From Aquipuribacter sp051216895 (GTDB lineage Bacteria > Actinomycetota > Actinomycetes > Actinomycetales > JBBAYJ01): a stretch of 64,000 bases of DNA. A program made the translations under genes and the position numbers. Below the pieces are notes generated by a model, which ran no database searches, had not been told where the DNA came from, and saw only the letters and a list, made by a program, of their open reading frames with translations. Positions 36,564 to 44,465 of the stretch are shown here, one piece after another. The stretch is from assembly GCF_051216895.1 (NCBI RefSeq), contig NZ_JBPKAO010000003.1, positions 124,001 to 188,000 on the forward strand. Reading direction: 5' to 3'. How positions within the stretch are numbered: the first letter of the stretch is position 1; every line of letters starts with the position of its first letter.

Positions 36564-36920
36564 TCAGTCGTTCCTCTCGATGGGTGGGTCGGCGGCAATC
36601 AGGTCGTCGATCTGGGCGATGCGACCACGCCAGACGGTCTCGAGCTCGGCCAGCATCGAGGCCACCGAGCGCACGGCCTCCGCGTCACCACGGGTCAGGG
36701 ACTCCCGGCCGCTGCGTCGCTTGCTGACGAGGCCGGCCCTCTCCAGGACCGCGACGTGCTTCTGGACCGCAGCGAAGCTCATGTCGTAGGACGCCGCGAG
36801 CACAGAGACCGAGTGCTCCCCGGCCAGCACCCGGCGAAGGATGTCCCGCCGGGTGCGGTCGGCCAGCGCGTGGAACAGGGCGTCGGCCCGCTCCTCGTGC
36901 TGCTCGCTGGTCACGACCAC
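36564..36920 (-). CDS. ArsR family regulator paired with the SRPBCC gene
   Basis: 118 aa, GTG start at 36920 (a second GTG at 36914 is possible). The winged helix is typical: LFHALADRTRRDILRRVLAGEHSVSVLA, then MSFAAVQKHVAVLERAGLVS. It lacks the metal-binding cysteines of arsenic-type members, so it probably does not sense metals. A perfect palindrome lies directly upstream of the start, and the SRPBCC gene begins one base after its stop; autoregulation of the pair is very likely. Confidence 0.9.
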   Translation of the reverse strand: MVVTSEQHEERADALFHALADRTRRDILRRVLAGEHSVSVLAASYDMSFAAVQKHVAVLERAGLVSKRRSGRESLTRGDAEAVRSVASMLAELETVWRGRIAQIDDLIAADPPIERND

Positions 36921-36923
36921 AAT

Positions 36924-36943
36924 CTACAACCGTATGGTTGTAG
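36924..36943. promoter_or_regulatory. ArsR operator palindrome
   Basis: Perfect 8-bp arms CTACAACC and GGTTGTAG around GTAT, ending 4 bp before the ArsR start codon. AT-richer than its surroundings. This fits the winged-helix repressors that pair with SRPBCC genes. Confidence 0.75.
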
Positions 36944-37105
36944 GTTGTCAAGACTGCTCCTGCATCACTGCGCGGCCCTCCGAATGCTGCACGGCGATCC
37001 CCGGTGTCCGGGCAAGAACGCCGGTGCGGTTGAGGCAGGTGGGAGACTCGACGACATGAAGCGCAACCCACCGTCGTCGGGTTGCCTTTGGCACGCCACG
37101 AGAAC

Positions 37106-37621
37106 ATGACGCGCTCCAGCTCCGGCGACACGCCACGGCACGACGTCTCCACAGAGGGTGCAGACCACGTCGTGACGGCAGCCAATGAAGCCGTCGATGC
37201 CATCAAGCGGTGGGTGAACGACGGGCGCTCTGCGGGATGCGGTGGGTACGAGGAACGAGGCGACACCGTTGTCGTGCGGTGGAAGGGGCAGGCGCCGAGG
37301 GCGCTGCAGCAGTACGTGGAGACGCTGGGTGTCACTGTCCTCCTTGAGAGCAGCAAGTTCTCCCAGGAGCAACTTCTCCGCGCTGCGGAGCGAGTCATCA
37401 CCAGATTCCCCGAGGTCGTAAGCTCAGCGGGTGTAGCCGAGGACGCGTCTGGCATCGAGGTCACTCTGTTGCCGGTGGCTGTTATGGACGGAGCCACACA
37501 GGAGCGCTCCATCGAACGTCTTCGGAACTTCGTCAACACCAGCTCGGAACCGGTGCCCCTTGACGTGACCGGGGTGAGCGATGCGTTTGGGCTTGTGCGC
37601 GGGGATGCCGGTTTCCCCTAA
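37106..37621 (+). CDS. Hypothetical protein
   Basis: 171 aa from ATG 37106. Soluble. A TAANEAVDAIKRWVNDGRSA segment and a beta-rich middle (GDTVVVRWKGQAPRALQQYV) suggest an alpha/beta fold; the pattern of a peptide with alternating strands repeats at 100-160 (ASGIEVTLLPVAVMDGATQE). The family is not recognised. It stands alone. Confidence 0.6.
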   Translation: MTRSSSGDTPRHDVSTEGADHVVTAANEAVDAIKRWVNDGRSAGCGGYEERGDTVVVRWKGQAPRALQQYVETLGVTVLLESSKFSQEQLLRAAERVITRFPEVVSSAGVAEDASGIEVTLLPVAVMDGATQERSIERLRNFVNTSSEPVPLDVTGVSDAFGLVRGDAGFP

Positions 37622-37717
37622 GCGCGGCCGCACAGCCGCCGCCGCGAGACCACTCGACGGAACCCCCATAGACGTCGGGCACCTGCGCGCACCTGGCGTC
37701 GCCGGACCGTCGCCGCC

Positions 37718-37735
37718 GTCCCGCAGGGGATCGCC
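37718..37735 (+). repeat. Short repeat GTCCCGCAGGGGATC
   Basis: The same core recurs at 38866, 42181 (as a full palindrome) and 44827 (inverted), always between small accessory genes. Confidence 0.4.
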
Positions 37736-37781
37736 TTCCGGTCAGCAGACGGGAGGGTGGCTGCTCCCAGAAACTCACGGG

Positions 37782-37811
37782 CTTGTGACCCGGGAAGACT
37801 GCTATCACAAG
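37782..37811. promoter_or_regulatory. Candidate autoregulatory operator of the RHH-PIN module
   Basis: Perfect 7-bp arms CTTGTGA and TCACAAG separated by 16 bp, ending 15 bp before the antitoxin ATG. The direct repeat TGCTATC (37799 and 37812) lies within it. Antitoxins of this type usually bind such sites. Confidence 0.5.
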
Positions 37812-37826
37812 TGCTATCTTGGTGGC

Positions 37827-38114
37827 ATGTCCGACGTACTCATTCGCGACGTCCCTGGCGACGACCTTGACCTGATCCGCTCCACCGCGGCCGGGTTGGG
37901 GGTGTCGCTGCAGAGCTACCTGCGCAGCGCGGTCCAGGCGCAGGCCACCTACCTGCGGCGCCAGCAGACCCTGGCCGACCTGAACCAGAGGCTGGCAGGC
38001 AACCCCCCGGTTGCTGAGGAGGACAGGATGGCGGTGCTGGACGGCCTCACCGGCGACCAGGCGGAACGCGCCGAGGACCTGCTGGACCGCGGTAGCAGCG
38101 ACCCGGCGCCGTGA
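37827..38114 (+). CDS. Ribbon-helix-helix antitoxin of a VapBC-type module
   Basis: 95 aa, ATG 37827. The N-terminus (SDVLIRDVPGDDLDLIRSTAAGLGVSLQSYLRSA) is the FitA/VapB-type ribbon-helix-helix; the C-terminal half would wrap the toxin. The stop overlaps the toxin GTG by 4 bp (GTGA). An inverted repeat upstream is a likely operator. Confidence 0.85.
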   Translation: MSDVLIRDVPGDDLDLIRSTAAGLGVSLQSYLRSAVQAQATYLRRQQTLADLNQRLAGNPPVAEEDRMAVLDGLTGDQAERAEDLLDRGSSDPAP

Positions 38115-38545
38115 TCGTCGACGCCTCGGTCGTCATCGATGCCGTTGCTGACCCCGGCCCGCGCGGGGTCGCAGCCCGCACCGCACTGGCTGACCAACCA
38201 GCAGCCGAGCGGATGAGCTCTCCTGGGCACCTGGCCTTCGAGGTGCTCTCCGGCCTGCGTGCAGCAGCCAACCGCCCGAGCCACCCGCTCCAGGCTGACG
38301 ACGTCGAGCGGGCACTGCATGACGCCGAGGCGCTGGGCATCGCCATCGACGCCACACCGTGGGCAGACGTCCACCGCGCATGGAAGCTTGCACAGGGCTC
38401 GATCCGCTACGCCGATGCCGTCTATGTCGCTGCGGCCGAACGCCTGCGGACGACGCTGCTGACCGCTGACGCGAGGATTCAAGGCTCAGGCGCCCAGGTC
38501 GGCTGCACCATCGTCACGGTGACGCCGCGGCCGAGTCCTTCTTGA
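38111..38545 (+). CDS. PIN-domain ribonuclease toxin (VapC type)
   Basis: 144 aa from GTG 38111. PIN fold with the acidic quartet in place: IVDASVVIDAV at the start, FEVLSGLR, RYADAVYVAAAE, and LLTADARI. Such toxins cut specific RNAs, often tRNA, once the antitoxin is degraded. The 4-bp overlap with the antitoxin gene supports a working pair. Confidence 0.9.
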   Translation: MIVDASVVIDAVADPGPRGVAARTALADQPAAERMSSPGHLAFEVLSGLRAAANRPSHPLQADDVERALHDAEALGIAIDATPWADVHRAWKLAQGSIRYADAVYVAAAERLRTTLLTADARIQGSGAQVGCTIVTVTPRPSPS

Positions 38546-38571
38546 TCAAGGCGGCCCAGTGTGTCTCATTT

Positions 38572-38640
38572 GCCGATCCTCTCCCGGACAACGGGCTCGT
38601 GGGCCCGCGGCCGGGCGCCACCTCTCGTACAGCGCTCCAG
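38572..38640 (+). repeat. Possible truncated copy of the interspersed element
   Basis: GATCCTCTCCCGGA followed by GTGGGCCCGCGGCCG resembles the first half of the copy at 50402; the tail is missing. Confidence 0.35.
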
Positions 38641-38649
38641 CTACCGTCG

Positions 38650-38838
38650 ATGAGCATGGAACGTCTCTTCAGCTTCCGTGTGCTGATCGTCGTGTCGCTC
38701 CTGCTGCTCAGTTTGGCTGCCATCAGTGCAGTCGGCTTCGGGTCGCCGTGGGGCTACCTGCCGTTGCTGGTGGCCCTGCTGCTCAACCTTGCGGGTGCGC
38801 TGTACCGGAACGGCGTCATCTCAAGGTCACGGTCGTAG
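38650..38838 (+). CDS. Small membrane protein
   Basis: 62 aa from ATG 38650. Two membrane helices (VLIVVSLLLLSLAAISAVGF and LPLLVALLLNLAGALY) and a basic tail (SRSRS). Function unknown. Confidence 0.55.
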   Translation: MSMERLFSFRVLIVVSLLLLSLAAISAVGFGSPWGYLPLLVALLLNLAGALYRNGVISRSRS

Positions 38839-38865
38839 AGGCACGCTGCTCGACCCTTGCTGACC

Positions 38866-38884
38866 GTCTCGCAGGGGATCGTCC
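38866..38884 (+). repeat. Short repeat, GTCTCGCAGGGGATC variant
   Basis: Shares the core GCAGGGGATC with the copies at 37718 and 42181. Confidence 0.35.
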
Positions 38885-38949
38885 TAGTGGGGTCGGTCTC
38901 GTCGAGGCAGGCGTTGGTACGCCGAGAGGAGAGTGCTTAGGGTGCTGAC

Positions 38950-39171
38950 GTGCTGATTCGTCCGTACCGCACCGCGCTCGTCCTGGCGGTGCTGGGCGTC
39001 GTGGTGGCTGTCGCCTTGTCCCAGACGCCGATGTCGCCCATCACCGACTGGGCGTGGATTGCGGGCTTCGTCGCAGCCGGAAGTGTCATCGGCCTCGCGA
39101 CGCGGCCGTCCAGGACCGGTCCTCGGTCCCCGACCTGGAGCGCGCCGGAGGACCCGTACAGCAAGGACTGA
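38950..39171 (+). CDS. Small membrane protein
   Basis: 73 aa from GTG 38950. Two membrane helices (ALVLAVLGVVVAVALS and WAWIAGFVAAGSVIGLA) and a polar C-terminus. Function unknown; similar in build to its neighbours at 38650 and 39334. Confidence 0.55.
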   Translation: MLIRPYRTALVLAVLGVVVAVALSQTPMSPITDWAWIAGFVAAGSVIGLATRPSRTGPRSPTWSAPEDPYSKD

Positions 39172-39333
39172 TCGGTTCCCGCAACCCCGCGCAACGGTCG
39201 TCCCGCAACCGACCGGGCTTCGGAACCTAATCGGGGCTGCCCGGGTCGAGTCCCCCCTTTCACCGAAGCCCCCTCGGACTGCGAGGGGCAGGCGCGCCGC
39301 CGACCAGTCACGCCGGGTTGCTAGCGTCACTGG

Positions 39334-39564
39334 ATGAAGCGCACTCTGATCGGTGGCCTGGTTGGTGGAGTCCTGGCGGTCCTGCTAGCCCAACTTCTGA
39401 TGGCGCAGGGACTGTGGCCGGTGTCCACGCTGAATCGCTTTCTGCTCGTGGCTGCGGCTGTCCTGATCGTCGTCGGCGCGGGGGTCCTCACCCGTCGGCG
39501 ACAGGACCGAGCAGCGTCCGTCGGTGGCGGCACCACAGGCAGCGGTTCCGACGCCGGTAGGTGA
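39334..39564 (+). CDS. Small membrane protein
   Basis: 76 aa from ATG 39334. Two membrane helices (GGLVGGVLAVLLAQLLMA and FLLVAAAVLIVVGAGVL) and a Gly/Ser-rich tail. Function unknown. Confidence 0.6.
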   Translation: MKRTLIGGLVGGVLAVLLAQLLMAQGLWPVSTLNRFLLVAAAVLIVVGAGVLTRRRQDRAASVGGGTTGSGSDAGR

Positions 39565-39655
39565 CGCCGCCGCGGGCTCGCGTCAGGTCGTCGACCGTGT
39601 TGGCGATCCCCGGCGGAACGGGCGTAGGGATCTGGTGGCCACGGACCACCGACCG

Positions 39656-39928
39656 TCAACTCGGCGCGTTGCCCGCCTCCTCGCGGCGCTGTGCAACTGC
39701 GCCGGCCACGAACGCGGCGCTGAGAAGAACCCAACCCACAGCACCGGCGACGGCGAGCGGCAGGTGCCACCCACCAGGTCCATCCAGCAGCTGTGGCGTG
39801 AAGACGACGACCCACACCACGCCCAGCACCGAGTACACGACGGCGAAGGCAGCCGACCCCCGAGCCGTCCCCAGGCGCTGCTGCCACCACGGGTGGCTAC
39901 ATCGGCTCTGATCTCGGGTTCTCCCCAT
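39656..39928 (-). CDS. Small membrane protein
   Basis: 90 aa, ATG 39928. Two membrane helices (AFAVVYSVLGVVWVVVF and LPLAVAGAVGWVLLSAAFVAG). Convergent with the preceding small membrane gene. Function unknown. Confidence 0.6.
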   Translation of the reverse strand: MGRTRDQSRCSHPWWQQRLGTARGSAAFAVVYSVLGVVWVVVFTPQLLDGPGGWHLPLAVAGAVGWVLLSAAFVAGAVAQRREEAGNAPS

Positions 39929-40061
39929 CCCTCAGTCCTACCAGGGACGGTGGAGCACCAAAGATCCCGGCGGCATGGATCCTCGACCGGGACGTTCTGG
40001 CATGACTTCGCCGCGACGACCGAGGGTCCCAGTAGACAGAGACACGGGCTCTCGACCGGTG

Positions 40062-40080
40062 TGGTACCGCACCGGTACCA
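40062..40080. promoter_or_regulatory. Operator palindrome overlapping the RHH antitoxin start
   Basis: Perfect 7-bp arms TGGTACC and GGTACCA around GCACC; the last base is the A of the ATG. The mRNA is therefore leaderless, or translation starts at the ATG at 40089 or 40095. Fits autorepression by the antitoxin. Confidence 0.65.
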
Positions 40081-40286
40081 TGACGAGCATGGCGATGAAC
40101 CTCCGGCTGAGCGACGTGGAATCCGACGCCCTGCGTAAACGCGCCGAGCAGGAGGGACGCTCGATGCAGGAAGTCGCCCGCATCGCCATCAACGCCTACG
40201 TCTCCGATCGCCCTGCACGACTGCGCGCCGCGATCGAGAAGGTCCGCACGGAAGACGCCGAGCTGCTCGCACGCCTCGCCCAGTGA
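40080..40286 (+). CDS. Ribbon-helix-helix antitoxin of a Fic/Doc module
   Basis: 68 aa from ATG 40080 (or 40089). MNLRLSDVESDALRKRAEQE, then EGRSMQEVARIAINAYV, is a ribbon-helix-helix with a short C-terminal tail for toxin binding. The toxin starts 19 bp after its stop. Confidence 0.85.
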   Translation: MTSMAMNLRLSDVESDALRKRAEQEGRSMQEVARIAINAYVSDRPARLRAAIEKVRTEDAELLARLAQ

Positions 40287-40305
40287 CGAGCTGAAGCGTT
40301 CCTTC

Positions 40306-40671
40306 GTGAATCACCTAACCACCGAGGACCTTCTCGAGATCGCGGCCGGCGTCATCGAGGACGTGCGGGTCCGCGACTTCGGCCTGCTCGCGTCGGCCGC
40401 CGGTCGATCAACCACCACGCTCATGGGCGAGGACGCCTACCCGACGCTCGCCGATAAGGCCGCCGCTTTGCTGCACTCCTTGGCGCGCAACCATCCACTG
40501 GTCGACGGGAACAAGCGACTCGCCTGGTCGGCAGCCAGGGTGCTGTGCTTACTCAACGGCTCCGACCTGGTGATGCCCGTCGACGACGCCGAGCGGATGG
40601 TCCTGGCGGCAGCCGCCGGCGACCTCGACGCCGTAGCCCTCAGCAAGCTCATCCAGCAACACCTCCGCTGA
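40306..40671 (+). CDS. Fic/Doc family toxin
   Basis: 121 aa, GTG 40306. The Fic core reads NHPLVDGNKRLAW, close to the Doc consensus (HxFxDANKR): the catalytic His, the Asp, and the Asn-Lys-Arg are present, with Leu in place of the usual Phe and Gly for Ala. Doc-type toxins phosphorylate elongation factor Tu and stop translation. The first helix (LTTEDLLEIAAGVI) is typical of the group. It forms a pair with the RHH gene upstream. Confidence 0.9.
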   Translation: MNHLTTEDLLEIAAGVIEDVRVRDFGLLASAAGRSTTTLMGEDAYPTLADKAAALLHSLARNHPLVDGNKRLAWSAARVLCLLNGSDLVMPVDDAERMVLAAAAGDLDAVALSKLIQQHLR

Positions 40672-40726
40672 GATCACCGGTCGGGGATCGCTTAGTGGGC
40701 GGCGGAGAAGCAGCACGTCCAAGTGA

Positions 40727-41092
40727 TCACTGAACGTCAACCACTGCTCGGGCGGCGCTACTACCGACAGCAGCGGCGTAGACCACGAAGGCCAGCATCA
40801 AGACGGCCCCGACGAGGACCGAGCCCACGACGATGGGCAGGGCAACGGGAAGCGCTGCCGGCACGCCGCTGGCGATCGCGCACCAACCTGCGAGTTGGGT
40901 GGGTCGTTTCGCGCGCCGATGACCGACGAGCCAAGCTTCATCGCTGGCCATGGTGGCTGCCACCCGGATGCCGGCGACCGGGTTACGGCGCAACCGACCG
41001 CTGGCCGCCGCTTGTGACATCCACAGCAGCAGCGCACCCGAACCCAGCATCACCCCGACGAGTACGAGACGTGCGATCGCTTCCTCGGTCAT
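40727..41092 (-). CDS. SdpI family membrane protein
   Basis: 121 aa from the ATG at 41092. Membrane helices flank RLRRNPVAGIRVAATMASDEAWLVGHRRA, the SdpI/YhfL-type segment (G-I-R, then Trp). SdpI in Bacillus gives immunity to the SdpC toxin; relatives here often have no known partner. No sdpC-like gene is adjacent. It is divergent from the next gene. Confidence 0.8.
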   Translation of the reverse strand: MTEEAIARLVLVGVMLGSGALLLWMSQAAASGRLRRNPVAGIRVAATMASDEAWLVGHRRAKRPTQLAGWCAIASGVPAALPVALPIVVGSVLVGAVLMLAFVVYAAAVGSSAARAVVDVQ

Positions 41093-41224
41093 CGCCAGAG
41101 AACGTAACGCAGTCGGTCCCGGCAGCGGATCGGCAACTGAGATTGCATCTTCGAGTAGGTGAACCGCTTGTGGGGCGGTGGTGGAGCGGGAGACGCTGAC
41201 GGCAGAACTACCGGAGGGGGACAG

Positions 41225-41968
41225 ATGACTGGTCTGGCCAGTCTTGATCTGACACCGCCAAGTCCCCAAGGTCAGGCCGCCCTGAGGCAGATCGCCCTAC
41301 GGCAGCGTGGCAGCCGCCGACGCTCCCGCGTTGTCGCTGCGGTGACCGCCGGGGTCCTGCTCGCTGGCGTGGGGGCGACGACGGCCACCAGCCGATACGT
41401 CGGGCGGTCGATCAACATGACCGCCCCGACCCGGGACTGCTCGGCCGCCGCGCTGATCGACCGGGCCGGTCTGGAAGGCGACAGTGCCGCCGTAGGCGCG
41501 ACCACGGCAGCGCAGGTTCACGTCATGGACGACGAGATGGCCTGCTGGGGGACGTGGGTGCTCCGCAACGACGGGGTGCTGCCTGTACATGTGGCCGATC
41601 TCGAGCTCCCGGTCGGCGGGCCCGGGGGGCAGGGCTTCACGATCGACGCCCACCGGTTCGACGGCCGACGAGAGTCTGCGACGTTCGCCTACGGCGACCC
41701 AGCAAACGGCCAGATAGTCCAGACCGAGATTTATCTGGGAACAACGATCGCGCCCGGCGACACACGCACGCTAGGTCTGCGCGTCGTGCCCTTCGGTAGC
41801 GGCTGCATCGAGGCTGGCACGACGACGCGGGCCGCGTTCACGCTCAACGCATCCATCGGTCCAGTCGGTGGTGGGCGGCTACAAGAGGGTCAGACGGACA
41901 CGGCCGACGCTCCCCCCGACGACCCCGCCCTGGTGCTTTACGCCACCAAGGACCTGGGTGACTGCTAG
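41225..41968 (+). CDS. Hypothetical membrane-anchored protein
   Basis: 247 aa from ATG 41225. A basic N-terminus (RQRGSRRRSR) precedes one membrane helix (VVAAVTAGVLLAGVGATTA), so most of the protein is outside. The outer part has four spaced cysteines (RDCSA, MACWG, SGCIEA and DC at the end) that could form disulfides. The family is not recognised. Confidence 0.7.
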   Translation: MTGLASLDLTPPSPQGQAALRQIALRQRGSRRRSRVVAAVTAGVLLAGVGATTATSRYVGRSINMTAPTRDCSAAALIDRAGLEGDSAAVGATTAAQVHVMDDEMACWGTWVLRNDGVLPVHVADLELPVGGPGGQGFTIDAHRFDGRRESATFAYGDPANGQIVQTEIYLGTTIAPGDTRTLGLRVVPFGSGCIEAGTTTRAAFTLNASIGPVGGGRLQEGQTDTADAPPDDPALVLYATKDLGDC

Positions 41969-42033
41969 CCAGGTAGGTCGTCAAGTTCCTCTGTGATCGG
42001 CGTGACCTTCCAGCGGATGCCGTGCCGAAAGCC

Positions 42034-42127
42034 GACCCCTCACCGACGCAGCCTGACCTCGCGGCGGGCGATCAAGGCGGATCCCAGCGTCGAGGGCCCT
42101 CGGGCGCTCCGTCCGGCAGAGGACCGG
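42034..42127 (-). repeat. Interspersed ~94-bp element, subfamily II, copy 4
   Basis: Close match to the copy at 33173-33264, from GACCCCTCACCGACGCAGCC to CTCCGTCCGGCAGAGGACC. Confidence 0.8.
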
Positions 42128-42180
42128 TTGCCGGCGTCCTCAAGGCCTCCGCGACTGGCCTCAGCGCCGGCTGCCTGGTG

Positions 42181-42206
42181 GTCCCGCAGGGGATCCCTTG
42201 CGGGAC
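42181..42206. repeat. 26-bp near-perfect palindrome
   Basis: Arms GTCCCGCAGGGGA and TCCCTTGCGGGAC pair along their full length with one G-U pair. It could act as a terminator for the upstream gene or be a mobile palindromic repeat; its core recurs at 37718, 38866 and 44827. Confidence 0.65.
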
Positions 42207-42320
42207 GTCGAGGCCGGGCCGCAGCCCAAGCAGACTCGCCGCCGACGTCGACACCAGCAGCCGGTCGGCTACCGGCGAGGGCGCCTGCCGCGTGCGTAGC
42301 ACTTGTGCAACACTGCTGTC

Positions 42321-42572
42321 GTGACCACGATCGGACTGCGCGAGTTGCGCCAGCAGGCCTCCGAGCTGCTACGACGCGTCGAGGGTGGAGAGCAGGTGCT
42401 CATCACCGTCGCAGGTCGACCGAGCGCTCGTCTGGTTCCCGTCAGCCCACGAGCCTGGCGCTCCTGGAAGGACGTGGCCGACCTGTTCGACGGGCCCGCG
42501 GACGTGCAATGGGACACCGATCGGGACCGTCTCGATGGTGAACTTCACGATCCCTGGATAACCGCCAGGTGA
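42321..42572 (+). CDS. Phd/YefM-type antitoxin
   Basis: 83 aa from GTG 42321. TTIGLRELRQQASELLRRVEGGEQVLITVAGRPSARLVPV is the Phd/YefM fold that dimerises and binds DNA; the rest (LFDGPADVQWDTDRDRLDGE) is the toxin-binding tail. It overlaps the toxin GTG by 4 bp. Confidence 0.9.
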   Translation: MTTIGLRELRQQASELLRRVEGGEQVLITVAGRPSARLVPVSPRAWRSWKDVADLFDGPADVQWDTDRDRLDGELHDPWITAR

Positions 42573-42949
42573 GAGCGCTGCTCGACACCTCCGTCGTCAT
42601 CGCCGCCGACGTCCCACCCCTGAAGGGCGAGCTGGCCATCAGCGCCGCCACGCTGTCCGAGTTGCACTTCGGTGTCCTGGTCGCCACGGATCCCGCCGTG
42701 CGCGCTGAGAGGCTGCGTCGACTGTCGCGACTGCAGCAGAGCTTCGACGCCCTGCCCGTCGACGAGGCGGTCGCCGCCAGCTACGGCCGCCTCGCCGCCG
42801 CGGTCGTTGCCGCCGGTCGCCAACCCCGGGCACGGACCATGGACCTGCTCATCGCAGCCACTGCTCACGCCCACGACGCACGGCTGTACACCCGCAACGC
42901 CGATGACCTCCGCGGCCTCGAGGACCTCCTTGAGGTCATCAGCGTCTGA
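42569..42949 (+). CDS. PIN-domain ribonuclease toxin (VapC type)
   Basis: 126 aa from GTG 42569. Acidic residues are placed as in VapC: RALLDTSVVIAAD, the SELHFGV glutamate, RARTMDLLIAATAHAHDA, and LYTRNADDLRGLE. Predicted RNase toxin paired with the Phd antitoxin. Confidence 0.92.
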   Translation: MRALLDTSVVIAADVPPLKGELAISAATLSELHFGVLVATDPAVRAERLRRLSRLQQSFDALPVDEAVAASYGRLAAAVVAAGRQPRARTMDLLIAATAHAHDARLYTRNADDLRGLEDLLEVISV

Positions 42950-42995
42950 ACCCGACGGTTCTTTCCGCGCGAGTCGTTGACGGGTACCCAAGTAC

Positions 42996-43089
42996 CGATC
43001 CTCAGCCGGACGGCGTGTCCAAGGGCCACCAACGCTGGATTTCGCGTCGTCGGCCCGCTCCGAGGGCCAGCCGCATCAGTCCGGGGTCC
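42996..43089 (+). repeat. Interspersed ~94-bp element, subfamily II, copy 5
   Basis: Starts ACCGATCCTCAGCCGGACGG and ends near CATCAGTCCGGGGTCC. More diverged, but the same length and ends. It lies between convergent vapC and the DivIVA gene. Confidence 0.7.
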
Positions 43090-43167
43090 CCGTGCGGCAC
43101 GGCCAGGCTGTCGACTACCCGCGGGGCGCACCGACGACGGTGAAGAGCCCTCGTTGTCTGCTGGTTG

Positions 43168-44130
43168 TCACCGTTTCCGCCGCCGAAGCAGCCACGCAGT
43201 CCACCGCCCGTTGATAGAGACGAGCAGCCAACTGAAGGCTGCGGCCAGCAACCACACTGCGTCCCACGGACTCGGCCCGGGGGCGATCGCGGTAGAGGAA
43301 TGGCCGGAGAGCAACGTCCACGCGATGTCCGCAACCACGTAGGTGAACGCGCATGCGGCGAGCAGGTAGGCGGCGAGCCAGACCACCGAGGTGACTGGGC
43401 CATGGCCGTAGCGGCGCTGAACGGAGTGGAGCAACTGCGCTTCCCACAGCCGCAGCCGAGGTCCGTTCGTTCCGAGCTGTCGCACCGCCTGCAGCGGGTC
43501 GGCGGTGAGGTAATGGGGGCCGGGGCCAAAGAACGGGTCGCTCCAGCCGCGGTTCGTCGGTCCGGGAGGGGCCGGAGGGCGCCCCGGGACTTCCGCCAGT
43601 GTCACCGCTAGTGCGTCGAGGAAGTCATCCACCTCGTCCTGGTCGTAGCCTGCGGAGAACTTGGTCGGGCTGAAGCGCACCTGCACGACCTCAACCAGCG
43701 TCACCGCACCAGCGGCGTCTGGTCGGTCCAGAGTGGTGGCGGCTCGTTCCAGGAAGGCGTCCACCTCTTGCTGGTCGTAGCCTTCCCGGAGCCTCGTGGG
43801 GGCGAAGCGCTTGGCACGCACAGCCGCCGCTGAGAGGGGGTTGCGCCTCCCGTCGCCGGACGATGTTGTCCTGCCCTCGGTGGCGCCCAACGTCGCGATG
43901 ATCTCGTCGAGGAAGGCGTCCACCTCGTCTTGGTCGTACCCGACAGAGAGCCTGCTCGGGTTGAAGCGCACCCTCATGACCTCATTTGCCGTCATGCTGC
44001 GCGGACCGTCCGCGCGCTCGAGAGCCGTGGCGGCTAGCTCGAGGAAGGCGTCCACCTCCCGCTGGCCGTAGCCCGCGCGAAGCCTGGTCACCCCGAACCG
44101 TTTGGCACGCACCTCCGCCGCTGTGACCAC
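43168..44130 (-). CDS. Membrane protein with four DivIVA N-terminal modules
   Basis: 320 aa from a GTG at 44130 that follows AAAGGAGG by 6 bp. Four copies of the DivIVA-type motif lie at about residues 1-40, 43-82, 98-137 and 141-180, each with RF..., R/S-x-GY-x-Q-x-EVDAFL. Modules 1 and 3 are alike (AAxVRAKRF, TRLRxGY), as are 2 and 4 (VRFxPxxxSxGYDQDEVD), so a two-module unit was duplicated. Two membrane helices follow near residues 245-270 and 288-308. DivIVA motifs bind curved membrane and poles in growing actinobacteria; here they lack the long coiled coil and are tied to membrane helices. Function unknown. Confidence 0.85.
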   Translation of the reverse strand: MVTAAEVRAKRFGVTRLRAGYGQREVDAFLELAATALERADGPRSMTANEVMRVRFNPSRLSVGYDQDEVDAFLDEIIATLGATEGRTTSSGDGRRNPLSAAAVRAKRFAPTRLREGYDQQEVDAFLERAATTLDRPDAAGAVTLVEVVQVRFSPTKFSAGYDQDEVDDFLDALAVTLAEVPGRPPAPPGPTNRGWSDPFFGPGPHYLTADPLQAVRQLGTNGPRLRLWEAQLLHSVQRRYGHGPVTSVVWLAAYLLAACAFTYVVADIAWTLLSGHSSTAIAPGPSPWDAVWLLAAAFSWLLVSINGRWTAWLLRRRKR

Positions 44131-44265
44131 GTCGTCCCTCCTTTCAGGCACAAAGACCCCATCCGCCTGTCTCAGCACGATCGGACACGTCAAGTGTCCC
44201 TGACCTGGCGGTACCGAGAAGGGACGGACCGCGTACCCGACTGTTTGGGCTAACGATCCCCAGGT

Positions 44266-44360
44266 GGCTATCCCCAGCCGGACGATGCGCCCAGGGGGCG
44301 TGATCGCCGAGATTCGCCTCGTTCGACCGGTCAGAGGCCGAGCGGTGTCAGTGAGGGGTC
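44266..44360 (+). repeat. Interspersed ~94-bp element, subfamily II, copy 6
   Basis: Head GCTATCCCCAGCCGGAC and tail GTCAGTGAGGGGTC match the family. It lies in a divergent intergenic gap. Confidence 0.65.
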
Positions 44361-44465
44361 TATCGGGACACCGCGGAGCGCTGGGGGGACTTATCCGTGC
44401 TGCAGGTGAATAGCAGATCTGCTTGATCGAGCACGGGGCCTCTGGAGCCCGGCGATAGCCTCACG

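Larger units (their letters stand above)
41969..42320. other. Intergenic region with two repeat elements
   Basis: About 350 bp holding one interspersed ~94-bp element (42034-42127) and the 26-bp palindrome (42181-42206). A short GCACTTGTGC palindrome just before 42310 may belong to the Phd promoter. No gene is seen. Confidence 0.5.
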
